Source: Pseudomonas brassicacearum subsp. brassicacearum (GTDB lineage Bacteria > Pseudomonadota > Gammaproteobacteria > Pseudomonadales > Pseudomonadaceae). From it: a stretch of DNA of 64,000 nucleotides. Position numbers and translations under genes: made by a program. Within the stretch, counting starts at the first letter, position 1. Every line of letters starts with the position of its first letter. A model generated the notes under the pieces. The model saw only the letters and a list, made by a program, of their open reading frames with translations, was not told where the DNA came from and did not search any database. The stretch is from the NCBI RefSeq assembly GCF_008801605.1, contig NZ_VZPJ01000002.1, positions 310,001 through 374,000 of the forward strand, written 5' to 3'. This document shows, one piece after another, positions 26,692 to 35,688 of the stretch.

Positions 26692-26770
26692 GGTCTGTAT
26701 CCGTTTTCCTACAAGTTGGTCAGTATAACCAGCTTGTCCGGTACGCGCGTCCGGAAAACTGAGCGCGTGC

Positions 26771-28846
26771 TCACACTTGGCCGTATTGCTGCCCGTGACG
26801 CAGCCAGCGATCCAGCAGCGGGCTGACGTGGTCGGGCCAGCGTTCCAGCAGCGCCTGGGCGGCATCGCGTACGGCGGGAAGCAGGTCGGCGTCGCGCATC
26901 AGGTCGGCCACCTTGAATTGAAGCAGACCGGTCTGGCGCGTGCCGAGCATTTCACCGGGGCCGCGCAATTCGAGGTCTTTTTCGGCGATGACGAAACCGT
27001 CGTTGGTTTCGCGCATGATCCCCAGACGCTGGCGCCCGATCTGCGACAGCGGCGGGTGGTACAGCAGGACGCAATGGCTGGCGGCACTGCCCCGGCCGAC
27101 GCGGCCGCGCAGTTGGTGCAGCTGCGCCAGGCCCAGCCGTTCGGGGTTTTCGATGATCATCAGGCTGGCATTGGGCACGTCGACGCCCACCTCGATCACC
27201 GTGGTCGCGACCAATAGCTGCAGGGCGCCGGCCTTGAACTCAGCCATGACGGCGGCTTTTTCGGCGGGTTTCATGCGGCCGTGGATCAGCCCGACCTTCA
27301 ACTCGCCGAGTGCGGCAGTGAGGTCTTCATAGGTGGTTTCGGCCGCCTGGCAGGTCAATTCTTCCGACTCCTCGATCAAGGTGCACACCCAATAAGCCTG
27401 CCGCCCTTCGGCGCAGGCGCTGCGCACGCGCTCGATCACTTCCCCCCGTCGGGTGTCGGTGACCAGCACGGTATTGACCGGCGTACGGCCAGGGGGCAGT
27501 TCGTCGAGGATCGAGGTGTCGAGGTCGGCGTAGGCGCTCATCGCCAGGGTCCGCGGGATCGGCGTCGCGGTCATGATCAGTTGATGAGGGCACATCCGTC
27601 CGCCCACGCCTTTCTGCCGCAGGGCCAGGCGCTGTTGCACGCCGAAGCGGTGCTGTTCGTCGATGATCACCAGGGCCAGGTTCTTGAACTGCACTTCGTC
27701 CTGGAACAGCGCATGGGTGCCGACCACCATCGGCGCGCCTTCGGCGATCTGTGCCAGGGCGGTTGTGCGGTTCTTGCCCTTGAGCTTGCCGGCCAGCCAG
27801 GCGACTTCGATGCCCAACGGTTCGAGCCAGCGCTGGAAGGTGATGAAATGTTGTTCGGCCAGGATCTCGGTGGGCGCCATCAGCGCCACCTGATAACCGG
27901 CCTCCAAGGCCTGCAGCGCTGCCAGGGCTGCGACCACGGTCTTGCCAGCGCCGACATCGCCCTGGATCAGCCGCAGCATCGGCTCGGGCTGGCTCAGGTC
28001 GTAGGCGATTTCGTTGCCGACCCGTTGCTGGGCGCCCGTGGGGGTGAAACCGAGGTTGGCCAGGTAGCGGGCCGGCAGATCCCTGGCCTTGGGCATGGCC
28101 GGGGCGCGCAGGGAACGCAGGCTTTCGCGCAGGCGTTGCTGGGACAGTTGATGAGTCAGCAGTTCTTCGAACGCCAGGCGGTGCTGGGCCCAGTGATGGC
28201 CGAGGGCGAGTTCGTCGACGTCGGCATCGGCGGGCGGATGGTGCAGGTAGCGGATCGCATCGGCCAGGGGCGCCAGGTGGTAATCCCGGGCCAGTTCCGT
28301 GGGCAGCCAGTCGGGCAGGCTGCTGGGGCCGAGCAGGGTCAGGGTTTGCTGGCAGAGCTGGCGCAAGCGTTGTTGGGTCAGGCCTTCGGTGAGCGGATAG
28401 ACCGGGGTCAGGGTTTCATCCACGGGCGGCGGTTCGTCGCCGGTGATGGCGCGGTATTCCGGATGATAGATCTCCAACCCCGAAGCCCCGGGTCGCGCCT
28501 CGCCGTAGCAGCGCACGCGGGTGCCGCGCTTGAGGCCTTCCTTTTGTGCATTGCTGAAATGGTAGAAGCGCAGGCTGAGCCCGCCGGTGCCGTCCTGCAA
28601 GCGCACCACCAGGCTGCGCCGACGGCCCATGACCACGTCGGCGCCGCTGACGGTGCCTTCGATCACCGCATCCTGCCCCGGGCGCAAATGGCCGATGGGC
28701 ACCACGCGGGTGCGGTCCTGGTAACGCAGCGGCAGGTGGAACAGCACGTCCTGGAGGTTTTCCAGGCCGACCTTGGCCAGTTTCTCGGCCATGGCTTCAC
28801 CGACACCCTTGAGTGTCGTGACCGGCACTTTCGACAGCTCAGTCAT
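26771..28846 (-). CDS. recG: ATP-dependent DNA helicase RecG
   Basis: The 691-residue product has the RecG wedge (OB-fold) domain at about 1-170 and two helicase lobes. Walker A is GDVGAGKTVVA and the Walker B-like box is IIDEQHRFGVQQR; motif VI is QLRGRVGRG. RecG remodels stalled forks and branches Holliday junctions. It starts 9 bp after oxyR, indicating one transcript, a pairing also found in P. aeruginosa. Confidence 0.97.
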   Translation of the reverse strand: MTELSKVPVTTLKGVGEAMAEKLAKVGLENLQDVLFHLPLRYQDRTRVVPIGHLRPGQDAVIEGTVSGADVVMGRRRSLVVRLQDGTGGLSLRFYHFSNAQKEGLKRGTRVRCYGEARPGASGLEIYHPEYRAITGDEPPPVDETLTPVYPLTEGLTQQRLRQLCQQTLTLLGPSSLPDWLPTELARDYHLAPLADAIRYLHHPPADADVDELALGHHWAQHRLAFEELLTHQLSQQRLRESLRSLRAPAMPKARDLPARYLANLGFTPTGAQQRVGNEIAYDLSQPEPMLRLIQGDVGAGKTVVAALAALQALEAGYQVALMAPTEILAEQHFITFQRWLEPLGIEVAWLAGKLKGKNRTTALAQIAEGAPMVVGTHALFQDEVQFKNLALVIIDEQHRFGVQQRLALRQKGVGGRMCPHQLIMTATPIPRTLAMSAYADLDTSILDELPPGRTPVNTVLVTDTRRGEVIERVRSACAEGRQAYWVCTLIEESEELTCQAAETTYEDLTAALGELKVGLIHGRMKPAEKAAVMAEFKAGALQLLVATTVIEVGVDVPNASLMIIENPERLGLAQLHQLRGRVGRGSAASHCVLLYHPPLSQIGRQRLGIMRETNDGFVIAEKDLELRGPGEMLGTRQTGLLQFKVADLMRDADLLPAVRDAAQALLERWPDHVSPLLDRWLRHGQQYGQV

Positions 28847-28855
28847 GGCCGTGGC

Positions 28856-29776
28856 TTACTTGCCAGCGGGCGGCTTGGCCACGGAGCACAGACGGATCGA
28901 GTCGGCGAGGATCTCGATGGCCTTGGGCCGCGGGAAACTGGCGCGCCAGGCGATGGCAACGGTGCGGAACGGCACGGGCGGCGTCAGTGGGCGGACTTCG
29001 ATCACGCCGGGGGCGTAATGATGGCTGTCCACCGCCGACAGCGGCAGGATCGAAATGCCCAGGCCTGAGGCGACCATGTGGCGGATGGTTTCCAGGGAGC
29101 TGGACTCCACAGTGGTGTGCTTGGCGCCTTCGCTGCCCTTGGTCAGGGTCGGGCAGGCTTCGAGCACCTGGTCGCGGAAGCAGTGGCCTTCGCCAAGCAA
29201 CAGCAGGCTCTTGTCGTTGAGCAGGGCGGCGTCGATGGTTTTTTTCTGGGTCCAGGGGTGCTGGGCCGGCATCAGGACGTAGAACGGTTCGTCGTAGAGC
29301 GGCAGGGTCAGGACGTCGGCTTCGTTGAACGGCAGGGCGATGATGATCGCGTCCAGCTCGCCGTTGCGCAGCTTGTCGCGCAGCACATGGGTGAAGTTTT
29401 CTTCGATGTACAGCGGCATCTGCGGGGCGACCCGGTGCAGTTGCGGAATCAGGTGCGGGAACAGGTACGGGCCAACGGTGTAGATCGCGCCGACTTTCAG
29501 CGGGGCGGTCAGCTGGTTCTTGCCGGCCTGGGCCAGTTCGCGAATGCCCTGGGCCTGCTCCAGGACCTTTTGCGCCTGGGCCACGATGCCTTCGCCTACG
29601 GGAGTCAGGCGCACGGCGCTTTTGCTGCGCTCGAAAATCAGCACACCGAGTTCGTCTTCAAGCTTTTTCACGCCCACCGAGAGCGTCGGCTGGCTGACGT
29701 GGCAACGCTCGGCCGCATGGCCGAAATGCTGCTCTTGGGCGAGGGTCACGATGTAGCGTAATTCTGTGAGGGTCAT
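28856..29776 (-). CDS. oxyR: Hydrogen-peroxide-sensing LysR regulator OxyR
   Basis: The 306-residue product has a LysR winged-helix N-terminus (TLTELRYIVTLAQEQHFGHAAE) and a substrate-binding-like sensor domain. The two redox cysteines are at exactly Cys199 and Cys208 (GEGHCFRDQVLEAC), the positions of the peroxide-responsive disulfide of E. coli OxyR. It would activate catalase and alkyl hydroperoxide reductase genes after H2O2 exposure. First gene of the oxyR-recG unit. Confidence 0.97.
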   Translation of the reverse strand: MTLTELRYIVTLAQEQHFGHAAERCHVSQPTLSVGVKKLEDELGVLIFERSKSAVRLTPVGEGIVAQAQKVLEQAQGIRELAQAGKNQLTAPLKVGAIYTVGPYLFPHLIPQLHRVAPQMPLYIEENFTHVLRDKLRNGELDAIIIALPFNEADVLTLPLYDEPFYVLMPAQHPWTQKKTIDAALLNDKSLLLLGEGHCFRDQVLEACPTLTKGSEGAKHTTVESSSLETIRHMVASGLGISILPLSAVDSHHYAPGVIEVRPLTPPVPFRTVAIAWRASFPRPKAIEILADSIRLCSVAKPPAGK

Positions 29777-29909
29777 GGCGAGCGTCCGTGAAGTTGCGAG
29801 CCAAGCATACCGGCTGCAATCGATAGACGCACGTTATCAGACTGGGGGTGCGGTGTGACACTGTCCAATGTCTGTGTGGCCAGGGATTTATTCAAGAATG
29901 TGGAATTGT

Positions 29910-29999
29910 CTGTGGGAGCAAGGCCTGCCCGCGATGAAGTTAACGCGGTGTTCGCTGGAACCGAGGTGCCTGTATCGCGAGCAAGCTTTGCTCCCACAG
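29910..29999. repeat. Divergent REPIN variant upstream of oxyR
   Basis: Inverted pair of REP-like units with the variants GGGAGCAAGGCCTGCCCGCG and CGAGCAAGCTTTGCTCCC. The 321-bp gap 29777-30097 otherwise holds the oxyR upstream region and a decayed third REP-like fragment at about 30008-30033. No gene was seen. Confidence 0.85.
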
Positions 30000-30097
30000 A
30001 TGCCCTGGCTCCACAGATGGCTTTGCTCCCAATGCCCTGCACTCCAAACCGCTTACCAGGAACAGCAAGCCCCTGTTGCAGGGGCTGGTAATTGAGG

Positions 30098-30853
30098 TCA
30101 GCGCCGGCGCTTGTCGATGGAGTACACAAACGGTGCCGTCAGTTCGATGGTGCCGTTGGTCAGCAGCTCGGCCGGCGGCTTGGGCAGCGGTTGGGCTTTG
30201 CGGATCATTTCCAGGGTGGCCCGGTCCAGGGAGTCCGTGCCGGAGCTGCCCACCAGTTCGAACGACAACACGTTACCTTCGGCATCTACCACGAAGCGCA
30301 GGCGGTTGGTGCCTTCCTTGTTCATCTGCCGGGCCCTGAGCGGGTACTCCTTGTACTTGCCCAGGTGCGCCAACAGCGTGCCCTGCCAATTGGCCTTGGC
30401 AGCCGATTGCGCAGGCGACGGGCCAGGCGCCGGTTGCGCGGACTTCTCGGCGACTGACTGGGTTGGCGGGGTGTCGCTGGGCTTCTGCTCCGACGGCTGT
30501 TCCTTCGGCGGCTCGGGCTTTTTCTCCACCGGTTTGGGCTTGGGCGGTTGCGGCTTTGGCTTGGGCTTGACCGGCTTGGGCACGGAAATCTCCGGCTTCG
30601 GCGCTTCGGCAAGCTTGGGCAGCGGCAGTTCTTCGACCGGCTCGGGAGGTTGCGGCGGTGTGACGACTTTGGGCGGTGCCGGTGGCGGTGGGGCGGGTAC
30701 CGGCGCCAGCTCGACCATCATTGCCTGGGGAGGCAATTCGATGGGCGCGCGTGATGTCCAGTTCAGCGCCAGGGCGATGGCGAGCGCATGCACGCCCAGC
30801 ACCACTGCCAGGCTACCGCTGTAACGCGTCAGCTTTTGGCGCGTCGTGATCAT
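30098..30853 (-). CDS. tonB: Energy transducer TonB
   Basis: The 251-residue product has one N-terminal membrane anchor (about 13-33), a Pro/Lys-rich periplasmic spacer (about 55-125, repeated PKP and PPKP), and a TonB C-terminal domain (about 160-245, YPLRARQMNKEGTNRLRFVVDAEG). It passes proton-motive energy from ExbBD to outer-membrane receptors for siderophores and other ligands. It overlaps exbD by ATGA and completes an exbB-exbD-tonB operon. Confidence 0.95.
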   Translation of the reverse strand: MITTRQKLTRYSGSLAVVLGVHALAIALALNWTSRAPIELPPQAMMVELAPVPAPPPPAPPKVVTPPQPPEPVEELPLPKLAEAPKPEISVPKPVKPKPKPQPPKPKPVEKKPEPPKEQPSEQKPSDTPPTQSVAEKSAQPAPGPSPAQSAAKANWQGTLLAHLGKYKEYPLRARQMNKEGTNRLRFVVDAEGNVLSFELVGSSGTDSLDRATLEMIRKAQPLPKPPAELLTNGTIELTAPFVYSIDKRRR

Positions 30854-31278
30854 TTCTTGGGCGCCGTCTCGAGTCCGACCAGACCGACCTTCAGGTAGCC
30901 GGCGCCTCGCAGTGCGTCCATCACGCTCATCAGGTCGCCGTAGTCCACGCCTTTGTCGGCCTGGAAGAAGATCGTCGTGTCTTTCTTGCCCTGGGTCTTG
31001 GCGTCGAGGGTCGCGCCGAGGGTTTCGGCCTTGACCTCGTCTTCACCCAGGAACAGGCGCTGGTCGGCCTTGACGCTGAGGAACACCGGTTTCTCCGGCC
31101 GTGGCGAGGGCTTGGCCGTCGACGCCGGCAGGTCAACCTTGATGTCCACGGTGGCGAGCGGGGCGGCCACCATGAAGATGATCAACAGCACCAGCATCAC
31201 GTCGATGAACGGCGTGACGTTGATTTCGTGGTTCTCGGCCAGATCGTCGTCTGCGCCTTCTTTCAAATGCAGGCCCAT
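30850..31278 (-). CDS. exbD: TonB-system proton channel subunit ExbD
   Basis: The 142-residue product has a single N-terminal membrane helix (about 22-44) that carries the conserved Asp of the ITPFIDVMLVLLIIFMV motif, and a periplasmic domain. It forms the inner-membrane motor with ExbB. It begins 6 bp after exbB and overlaps tonB. Confidence 0.96.
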   Translation of the reverse strand: MGLHLKEGADDDLAENHEINVTPFIDVMLVLLIIFMVAAPLATVDIKVDLPASTAKPSPRPEKPVFLSVKADQRLFLGEDEVKAETLGATLDAKTQGKKDTTIFFQADKGVDYGDLMSVMDALRGAGYLKVGLVGLETAPKK

Positions 31279-31284
31279 GGCCGA

Positions 31285-32256
31285 TTACCCCACTTTCACC
31301 ATGTGCGGTTGCGAGCCACGCTCGGGCGGCAGGTGGTCGAGGTCGCGGCTGACCAGCAGCAGGACTTCGGCCGAAGCGTCGGAGACCTGGGCCTTGTAGC
31401 CGGCAATGGAACGGGCGAAGACGTTGTAGATCACCACGGCCGGGATTGCCGCGACCAGGCCCAAGGCCGTTGCCAGCAAGGCTTCGGCGATGCCGGGTGC
31501 GACGACGGCGAGGTTGGTGGTCTGGGTCTTGGCGATGCCGATGAAGCTGTTCATGATGCCCCACACTGTGCCGAACAGGCCGACGAACGGCGCGGTAGAG
31601 CCGATGGTGGCGAGCACGCCGGTGCCGCTGCTCATATTGCGACCACAGGCGGCGACCAGGCGCTCGAGACGGAAGCTCACGCGTTCCTTGATGCCTTCTT
31701 TCTCGCGGCTGTTGGCCGACAGGCGCATCTCTTCGAGTGCGTCATGCACCAGCAGGTTGGCAAGAGTGCCTGCCTTCGCGGCAGTGACGCTGGCTTCCTT
31801 GAGGGTGGTGGCTTTTTTCAGGGCGGCGATTTCACCGCGCAAGCGACGCTTGGCACCCAGCAGCTCGAAGCCTTTGGCAATCCAGATGGTCCAGGTGATG
31901 ATCGAGGCGATGGCCAGGCCGATCATCACGATTTTCACGATGATGTCGGCGTTCTTGTACATGCCCCATGGCGACAGGTCGTGGGCCATGCCCAGGGAGT
32001 TGTCGGCTTCGAGCATTTGAGGTGCGTCGGCTTCGACGGCTTGGGCCGGCTCGGTGGCGACAGGCGTGGCAACGGGAGCGGCCGGGTCGGCCGGTGCCTG
32101 GGCAGCAGCTGGTACGGTGGCCGGGGTCGTGGCGGGCGTCTGTGCATCGGCGAATGCGGCGGCCGGTGCCAGCAGCAGGCTGAACAGCAGGGCGGCTACC
32201 GTGCTCCAGGCACGAGGTCGATTGGTTGGCGAAGCGGGGGATAGAGAGCGTTTCAT
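31285..32256 (-). CDS. exbB: TonB-system motor subunit ExbB, extended N-terminus
   Basis: The 323-residue product has a cleavable signal-like N-terminus (ends AAAFADA), an Ala/Pro/Thr-rich periplasmic extension (about 38-85), and the MotA/TolQ/ExbB core with three membrane helices (about 105-127, 210-245, 260-285). The core bears TIGSTAPFVGLFGTVWGIM. The extension makes it longer than E. coli ExbB, a feature of the pseudomonad form. The ATG at 32256 is chosen to give this signal peptide. First gene of the operon. Confidence 0.94.
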   Translation of the reverse strand: MKRSLSPASPTNRPRAWSTVAALLFSLLLAPAAAFADAQTPATTPATVPAAAQAPADPAAPVATPVATEPAQAVEADAPQMLEADNSLGMAHDLSPWGMYKNADIIVKIVMIGLAIASIITWTIWIAKGFELLGAKRRLRGEIAALKKATTLKEASVTAAKAGTLANLLVHDALEEMRLSANSREKEGIKERVSFRLERLVAACGRNMSSGTGVLATIGSTAPFVGLFGTVWGIMNSFIGIAKTQTTNLAVVAPGIAEALLATALGLVAAIPAVVIYNVFARSIAGYKAQVSDASAEVLLLVSRDLDHLPPERGSQPHMVKVG

Positions 32257-32444
32257 GCTGGCCGGACCTGAGAGGAAAAAGAAGGTTGATGTTCTTCCAG
32301 GCCTCGTGGGCCGAGAACAAAAGTGGTGGGCATTATTGCAATTAATTCTTGTTAACAAAAGTAATACAGTTACTTTTTTTGTCGCATGGCTAGCCGCTCG
32401 TCCCCTGCGAAGGCTAGTCTGCGGCTTTGCCAGAGGAGTTCTTG

Positions 32445-33302
32445 ATGTCCGCGCCTTCTGTTTTGATCGCCGGCTGCGGTGATATCGGCGGCCGCCTGGC
32501 CAGCCAGTTAGTGGCCGAGCATTGGCAAGTCCATGGCCTGCGGCGCACGGTTTCGAAGCTGCCAGCGGGCGTCATCGGGGTGGCGGGGGATTTGTTCAGC
32601 GAGCAATGCCCCGCCGACTGGCCCACCGGGTCACTGGATTACCTGGTGTACAGCGCCGCGGCCACCGACCATGACGAAGCGGGTTATCGCACGGCTTATG
32701 TCGAAGGATTGCAGAATGTGTTGAGCTGGTTGAAGCAGCATGGGCAGCGGCCCAAGCGTCTGCTGTTTGTGTCCAGCAGCAGCGTTTATGGGCAACAGCA
32801 GGGCGAATGGGTGGATGAAACGTCGCCAACCGTGGCCGGCGGGTATTCCGGTCGGCTGATGCTCGAAGCCGAGCAAGTGGCCTTGGACAGTGGCATCCCG
32901 GCCAGCCGCGTGCGCCTGACCGGCATCTATGGGCCGGGTCGGGAATGGTTGTTGAGTCAGGTGCGCCAAGGCTATCGCGTCGTGATCGACCCACCGCTCT
33001 ACGCCAATCGCATCCACGCCGACGATGCCGCCGGCTTGCTGGCGTTCCTGCTGGAGGCTGATCGCCAGGGCCAGGTGCTGGACGATTGCTACATCGGCGT
33101 CGACGACGCCCCTGCGCCGCTGGCCGAGGTGGTGGGCTGGTTGCGTGAATACATGGGCGTCACCCAGTGGTCCGAAGACGCCAGTGTGCGTCGCGCCGGC
33201 AGCAAGCGCTGCAGCAATGCCCGGGCGAAGGCCTTGGGCTGGGCGCCGCGTTATCCGAGTTTTCGCGAGGGGTATGCGGCGATTCTGGAAGGGCGCTGCT
33301 GA
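32445..33302 (+). CDS. NAD-dependent epimerase/dehydratase (SDR) family protein
   Basis: The 285-residue product is an extended-SDR protein with an N-terminal Rossmann motif (LIAGCGDIGGRLA), the SSSSVYG catalytic segment (Ser and Tyr; about 115-121) and a downstream IYGPGR motif. It resembles the YeeZ-type group; the substrate is unknown. The ATG at 32445 has GAGGAG six bases upstream, favouring it over the in-frame ATG at 32427. It stands alone. Confidence 0.85.
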   Translation: MSAPSVLIAGCGDIGGRLASQLVAEHWQVHGLRRTVSKLPAGVIGVAGDLFSEQCPADWPTGSLDYLVYSAAATDHDEAGYRTAYVEGLQNVLSWLKQHGQRPKRLLFVSSSSVYGQQQGEWVDETSPTVAGGYSGRLMLEAEQVALDSGIPASRVRLTGIYGPGREWLLSQVRQGYRVVIDPPLYANRIHADDAAGLLAFLLEADRQGQVLDDCYIGVDDAPAPLAEVVGWLREYMGVTQWSEDASVRRAGSKRCSNARAKALGWAPRYPSFREGYAAILEGRC

Positions 33303-33355
33303 CACGGGTCCGCTCGGCGTGTGCTCGATGATGTCGTTCGGCGCCAAGGGCTAGT

Positions 33356-33514
33356 CCTTGGGTTCTTACCTTCCAGGTCTTGACTTGGTTCATCGAGCTC
33401 GCCGAGCATTATCCGTTGCTTGCCGAAGCCAAGAGTTATCTGCAGGCCACCCGCAACCGTTTCAGTCATCTTTTGCGTCGTCGATGTGGGCCAACATCCC
33501 GTCGAATGACCTAA
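33356..33514 (+). pseudogene. Possible remnant of a coding region
   Basis: A 52-codon open frame has no start codon but codes for a protein-like string (LTWFIELAEHYPLLAEAKSY, then LQATRNRFSHLLRR) with good third-position GC. It ends at TAA 33512-33514, 21 bp before the DMT exporter start. It looks like the C-terminal end of a deleted upstream gene, perhaps a regulator. I do not recognise the family. The evidence is only its composition. Confidence 0.35.
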
Positions 33515-33535
33515 CAGCGACAAGGACCGTCATCA

Positions 33536-34435
33536 ATGCAAGCCAGTTTCAGCAAAGGCGTTATCTTTGCACTCTCCGCCGCCGCACTTAACGCCACGAT
33601 AGGCGTGCTCAGCAAAGTGCTCATGAGCAATGGTTTCACCGCCAGCAGTGTCGCCGTCATAAAGACTGTCCTGGGTTGTCTGCTGCTCTCGGCCTTGCTG
33701 CTGTTTATCAAGCGTCCGGCGACGACGGCCAAATGGACCCAGGCGGCGATCTGCGCGTTTCTCGGTATCTTTGTGCTGTTCCACTTCGAAACGGCTGCCT
33801 ATCGGCATTACGCTGCGGCGGGTGTGGTGGTGATGCTGATGGCCAGTGCTTCCATTTCCTCGATTGTGCTCGGACGCATCATCCTCAAGGATGCGATCAC
33901 CGCGAACGCCACTGTGGGTGCCGCCTTGGCGATCGCCGGAATCGCGGTGATCTTTGGCGCCGATCTACAGCAAGGCTTCACGCTCCAAGGCGTTGCACTC
34001 GCGTCCATGGCGGGCTGCGGCTATGGGGCGTTTTCGGTGGCCATGAAACGGATGGGCGTGTCCGGTGGGCTGCACTTCACTCGTCAGTTGCTGTTCTTCG
34101 GCAGCCTGTACTTGCTGATGCCGGCTTCTGCCGACGGCTTCGTGATCGGTGAGCTGTCGCCCTGGGCGATTGCCGCACTGCTGGCGCTGGCCGCGCTGCC
34201 GACCATCCTCGGTTTTTTTTGCACCACCAAGGCAATCGAGTACCTCAAGCCATCCCAGGTGCAAGCCTTGGAGCTGACCGAGCCGCTGTTCGCCGCACTG
34301 CTGGCATTTGTTGTGCTCAATGAAGTTCCGCGCGAAAGCCTGTACCCGGGCGCACTACTGATCATCCTTGGGCTGTGTTTCTCCAATGAGCTGATCCGCC
34401 TGGGTAGAAAAAAGCCTGTCCCGTCTCGCGCGTGA
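33536..34435 (+). CDS. DMT-family (EamA) transporter
   Basis: The 299-residue product has ten predicted membrane helices in two EamA repeats. Typical motifs are ALNATIGVLSKVLM near the start, and PTILGFFCTTKAIEYLKPSQVQALELTEPLFAALLAF in the second half. It is a drug/metabolite exporter with unknown substrate. AAGGA lies nine bases before the ATG. A possible gene remnant lies immediately upstream. Confidence 0.9.
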   Translation: MQASFSKGVIFALSAAALNATIGVLSKVLMSNGFTASSVAVIKTVLGCLLLSALLLFIKRPATTAKWTQAAICAFLGIFVLFHFETAAYRHYAAAGVVVMLMASASISSIVLGRIILKDAITANATVGAALAIAGIAVIFGADLQQGFTLQGVALASMAGCGYGAFSVAMKRMGVSGGLHFTRQLLFFGSLYLLMPASADGFVIGELSPWAIAALLALAALPTILGFFCTTKAIEYLKPSQVQALELTEPLFAALLAFVVLNEVPRESLYPGALLIILGLCFSNELIRLGRKKPVPSRA

Positions 34436-34486
34436 ACCTTTGCCGGGAGAGGGCGCTCGTATAGTTATTTCAAAGCGCCCTATCCT

Positions 34487-35227
34487 TTACTGCTTTTCCA
34501 GCAACCATCGCCGGGTGCCCGGCGTGAACGAAGGCATTTCATCGGCCAGCGCGGCGTTGACGGTCTGGAAGATCTCCAGCTTCTTGCCGTCGCGGGCAAA
34601 GATCCAGGTGTTGCCCTGGCCGTTCTGTTGCAGCCAGATGTTGTCGTTGCCACCGCTCATGGAGGCGCAATCGCCGGCCAGACACAAGGCGTAGCGATCG
34701 GCACCCGGCAGGCCGCTGACCTGGCCGTCGGGCTGGAACTGCACGGTGGCGCCCTGGCCGGGGCCGCTGGCGATGTTCCAGGTGCCGCCCAGGTAGGCGG
34801 CATACAGCGCACGCTCGAAACTGGCACCGATGGGCGCGCCTTCCGGTACCTGGACTTGTGCGCGATCGAACACCTGCTGCGGTTCGTTCTCGGTGGCGGC
34901 CTGGCTCAACTGGTCGCCATCGCGCTTGAGTTCGCTGGCGGAGCTGCCGTAGAAATCGACTTTCCAGGCGCCGTCTTCTTCGCCCAGCAATTTGCCTTCG
35001 ACGTTTTCAAAACCGTTGGTGTAGCGCGCCTGACCGGCCCGGGTGTTGACGTCCCATTCCAGGTTCGGGCCATAGCCCTGCAGCGCTTCGCGAAGCGGGC
35101 CGCCCTTGGCGGCAGCGTCGATGGCTGCCTGGTTGATCCAGGTGCCGCTGATGTCACGGTCGGCAGGGTCGCTGGCGCAGCCGCCCAGAAGCAGGGCTGC
35201 CAGCGAGAGAGCAAGCGCTTTGCGCAT
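34487..35227 (-). CDS. Conserved lipoprotein of unknown function
   Basis: The 246-residue product has lipobox LLGGC (Cys17). Two stretches beginning SGTW and GGTW suggest a duplicated lipocalin- or META-like beta domain. No enzyme motif was seen. It is transcribed leftward after ridA, separated by a terminator-like hairpin, so it may have its own promoter. A homologue sits next to ridA and spoT in P. aeruginosa. Function unknown. Confidence 0.75.
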   Translation of the reverse strand: MRKALALSLAALLLGGCASDPADRDISGTWINQAAIDAAAKGGPLREALQGYGPNLEWDVNTRAGQARYTNGFENVEGKLLGEEDGAWKVDFYGSSASELKRDGDQLSQAATENEPQQVFDRAQVQVPEGAPIGASFERALYAAYLGGTWNIASGPGQGATVQFQPDGQVSGLPGADRYALCLAGDCASMSGGNDNIWLQQNGQGNTWIFARDGKKLEIFQTVNAALADEMPSFTPGTRRWLLEKQ

Positions 35228-35246
35228 GGTGGAATCCTTTCAAGAC

Positions 35247-35276
35247 GAAAACGGCGCAGCGGGGGAGGCTGCGCCG
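35247..35276 (-). terminator. Terminator after ridA
   Basis: GGCGCAGC (35253-35260) pairs with GCTGCGCC (35268-35275). On the minus strand this stem is followed by GTTTTCG, so it can end the spoT-ridA transcript 9 bp past the ridA stop. Confidence 0.7.
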
Positions 35277-35283
35277 GCCTTAT

Positions 35284-35664
35284 TTACTCGATGACCAGGA
35301 TGGCATCCATCTCAACCTGAGCGCCCTTGGGCAGGGCGGCCACGCCGATGGCGGCGCGGGCAGGGTAAGGCTGGTCGAAGTACTTGCCCATCACCTCGTT
35401 GACCTTGGCGAAATGGCTCAGGTCGGTGAGGAAGATGTTCAGCTTGACGATGTCCTTGAACGAACCACCGGCGGCCTCGGCCACGGCCTTGAGGTTTTCG
35501 AACACCTGCACGGTCTGGGCTTCGAAGCCTTCCACCAGTTCCATGGTTTTCGGGTCCAGTGGAATCTGGCCCGACATGTACACGGTGTTGCCGGCCTTGA
35601 TCGCCTGGGAATAAGTACCGATGGCGGCGGGGGCCTTGTCGCTGGTGATAACGGTCTTGGTCAT
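35284..35664 (-). CDS. ridA: Enamine/imine deaminase RidA
   Basis: The 126-residue product has the RidA signature ([14 protein letters not shown], then [22 protein letters not shown]), including the Arg that binds the carboxylate of 2-aminoacrylate. RidA destroys reactive enamines released by PLP enzymes. It lies 24 bp after spoT. A second RidA-family gene is found at 61530 next to dadA; the two are clearly different paralogues. Confidence 0.95.
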   Translation of the reverse strand: MTKTVITSDKAPAAIGTYSQAIKAGNTVYMSGQIPLDPKTMELVEGFEAQTVQVFENLKAVAEAAGGSFKDIVKLNIFLTDLSHFAKVNEVMGKYFDQPYPARAAIGVAALPKGAQVEMDAILVIE

Positions 35665-35688
35665 GAATGACTCCTGATAACGAATGGG

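Noticed and set aside
32331..32348. AT-rich quasi-palindrome upstream of exbB considered as a Fur box
   Set aside because: Only one hexamer fits the NAT(A/T)AT pattern; overall match to the Fur consensus is weak.
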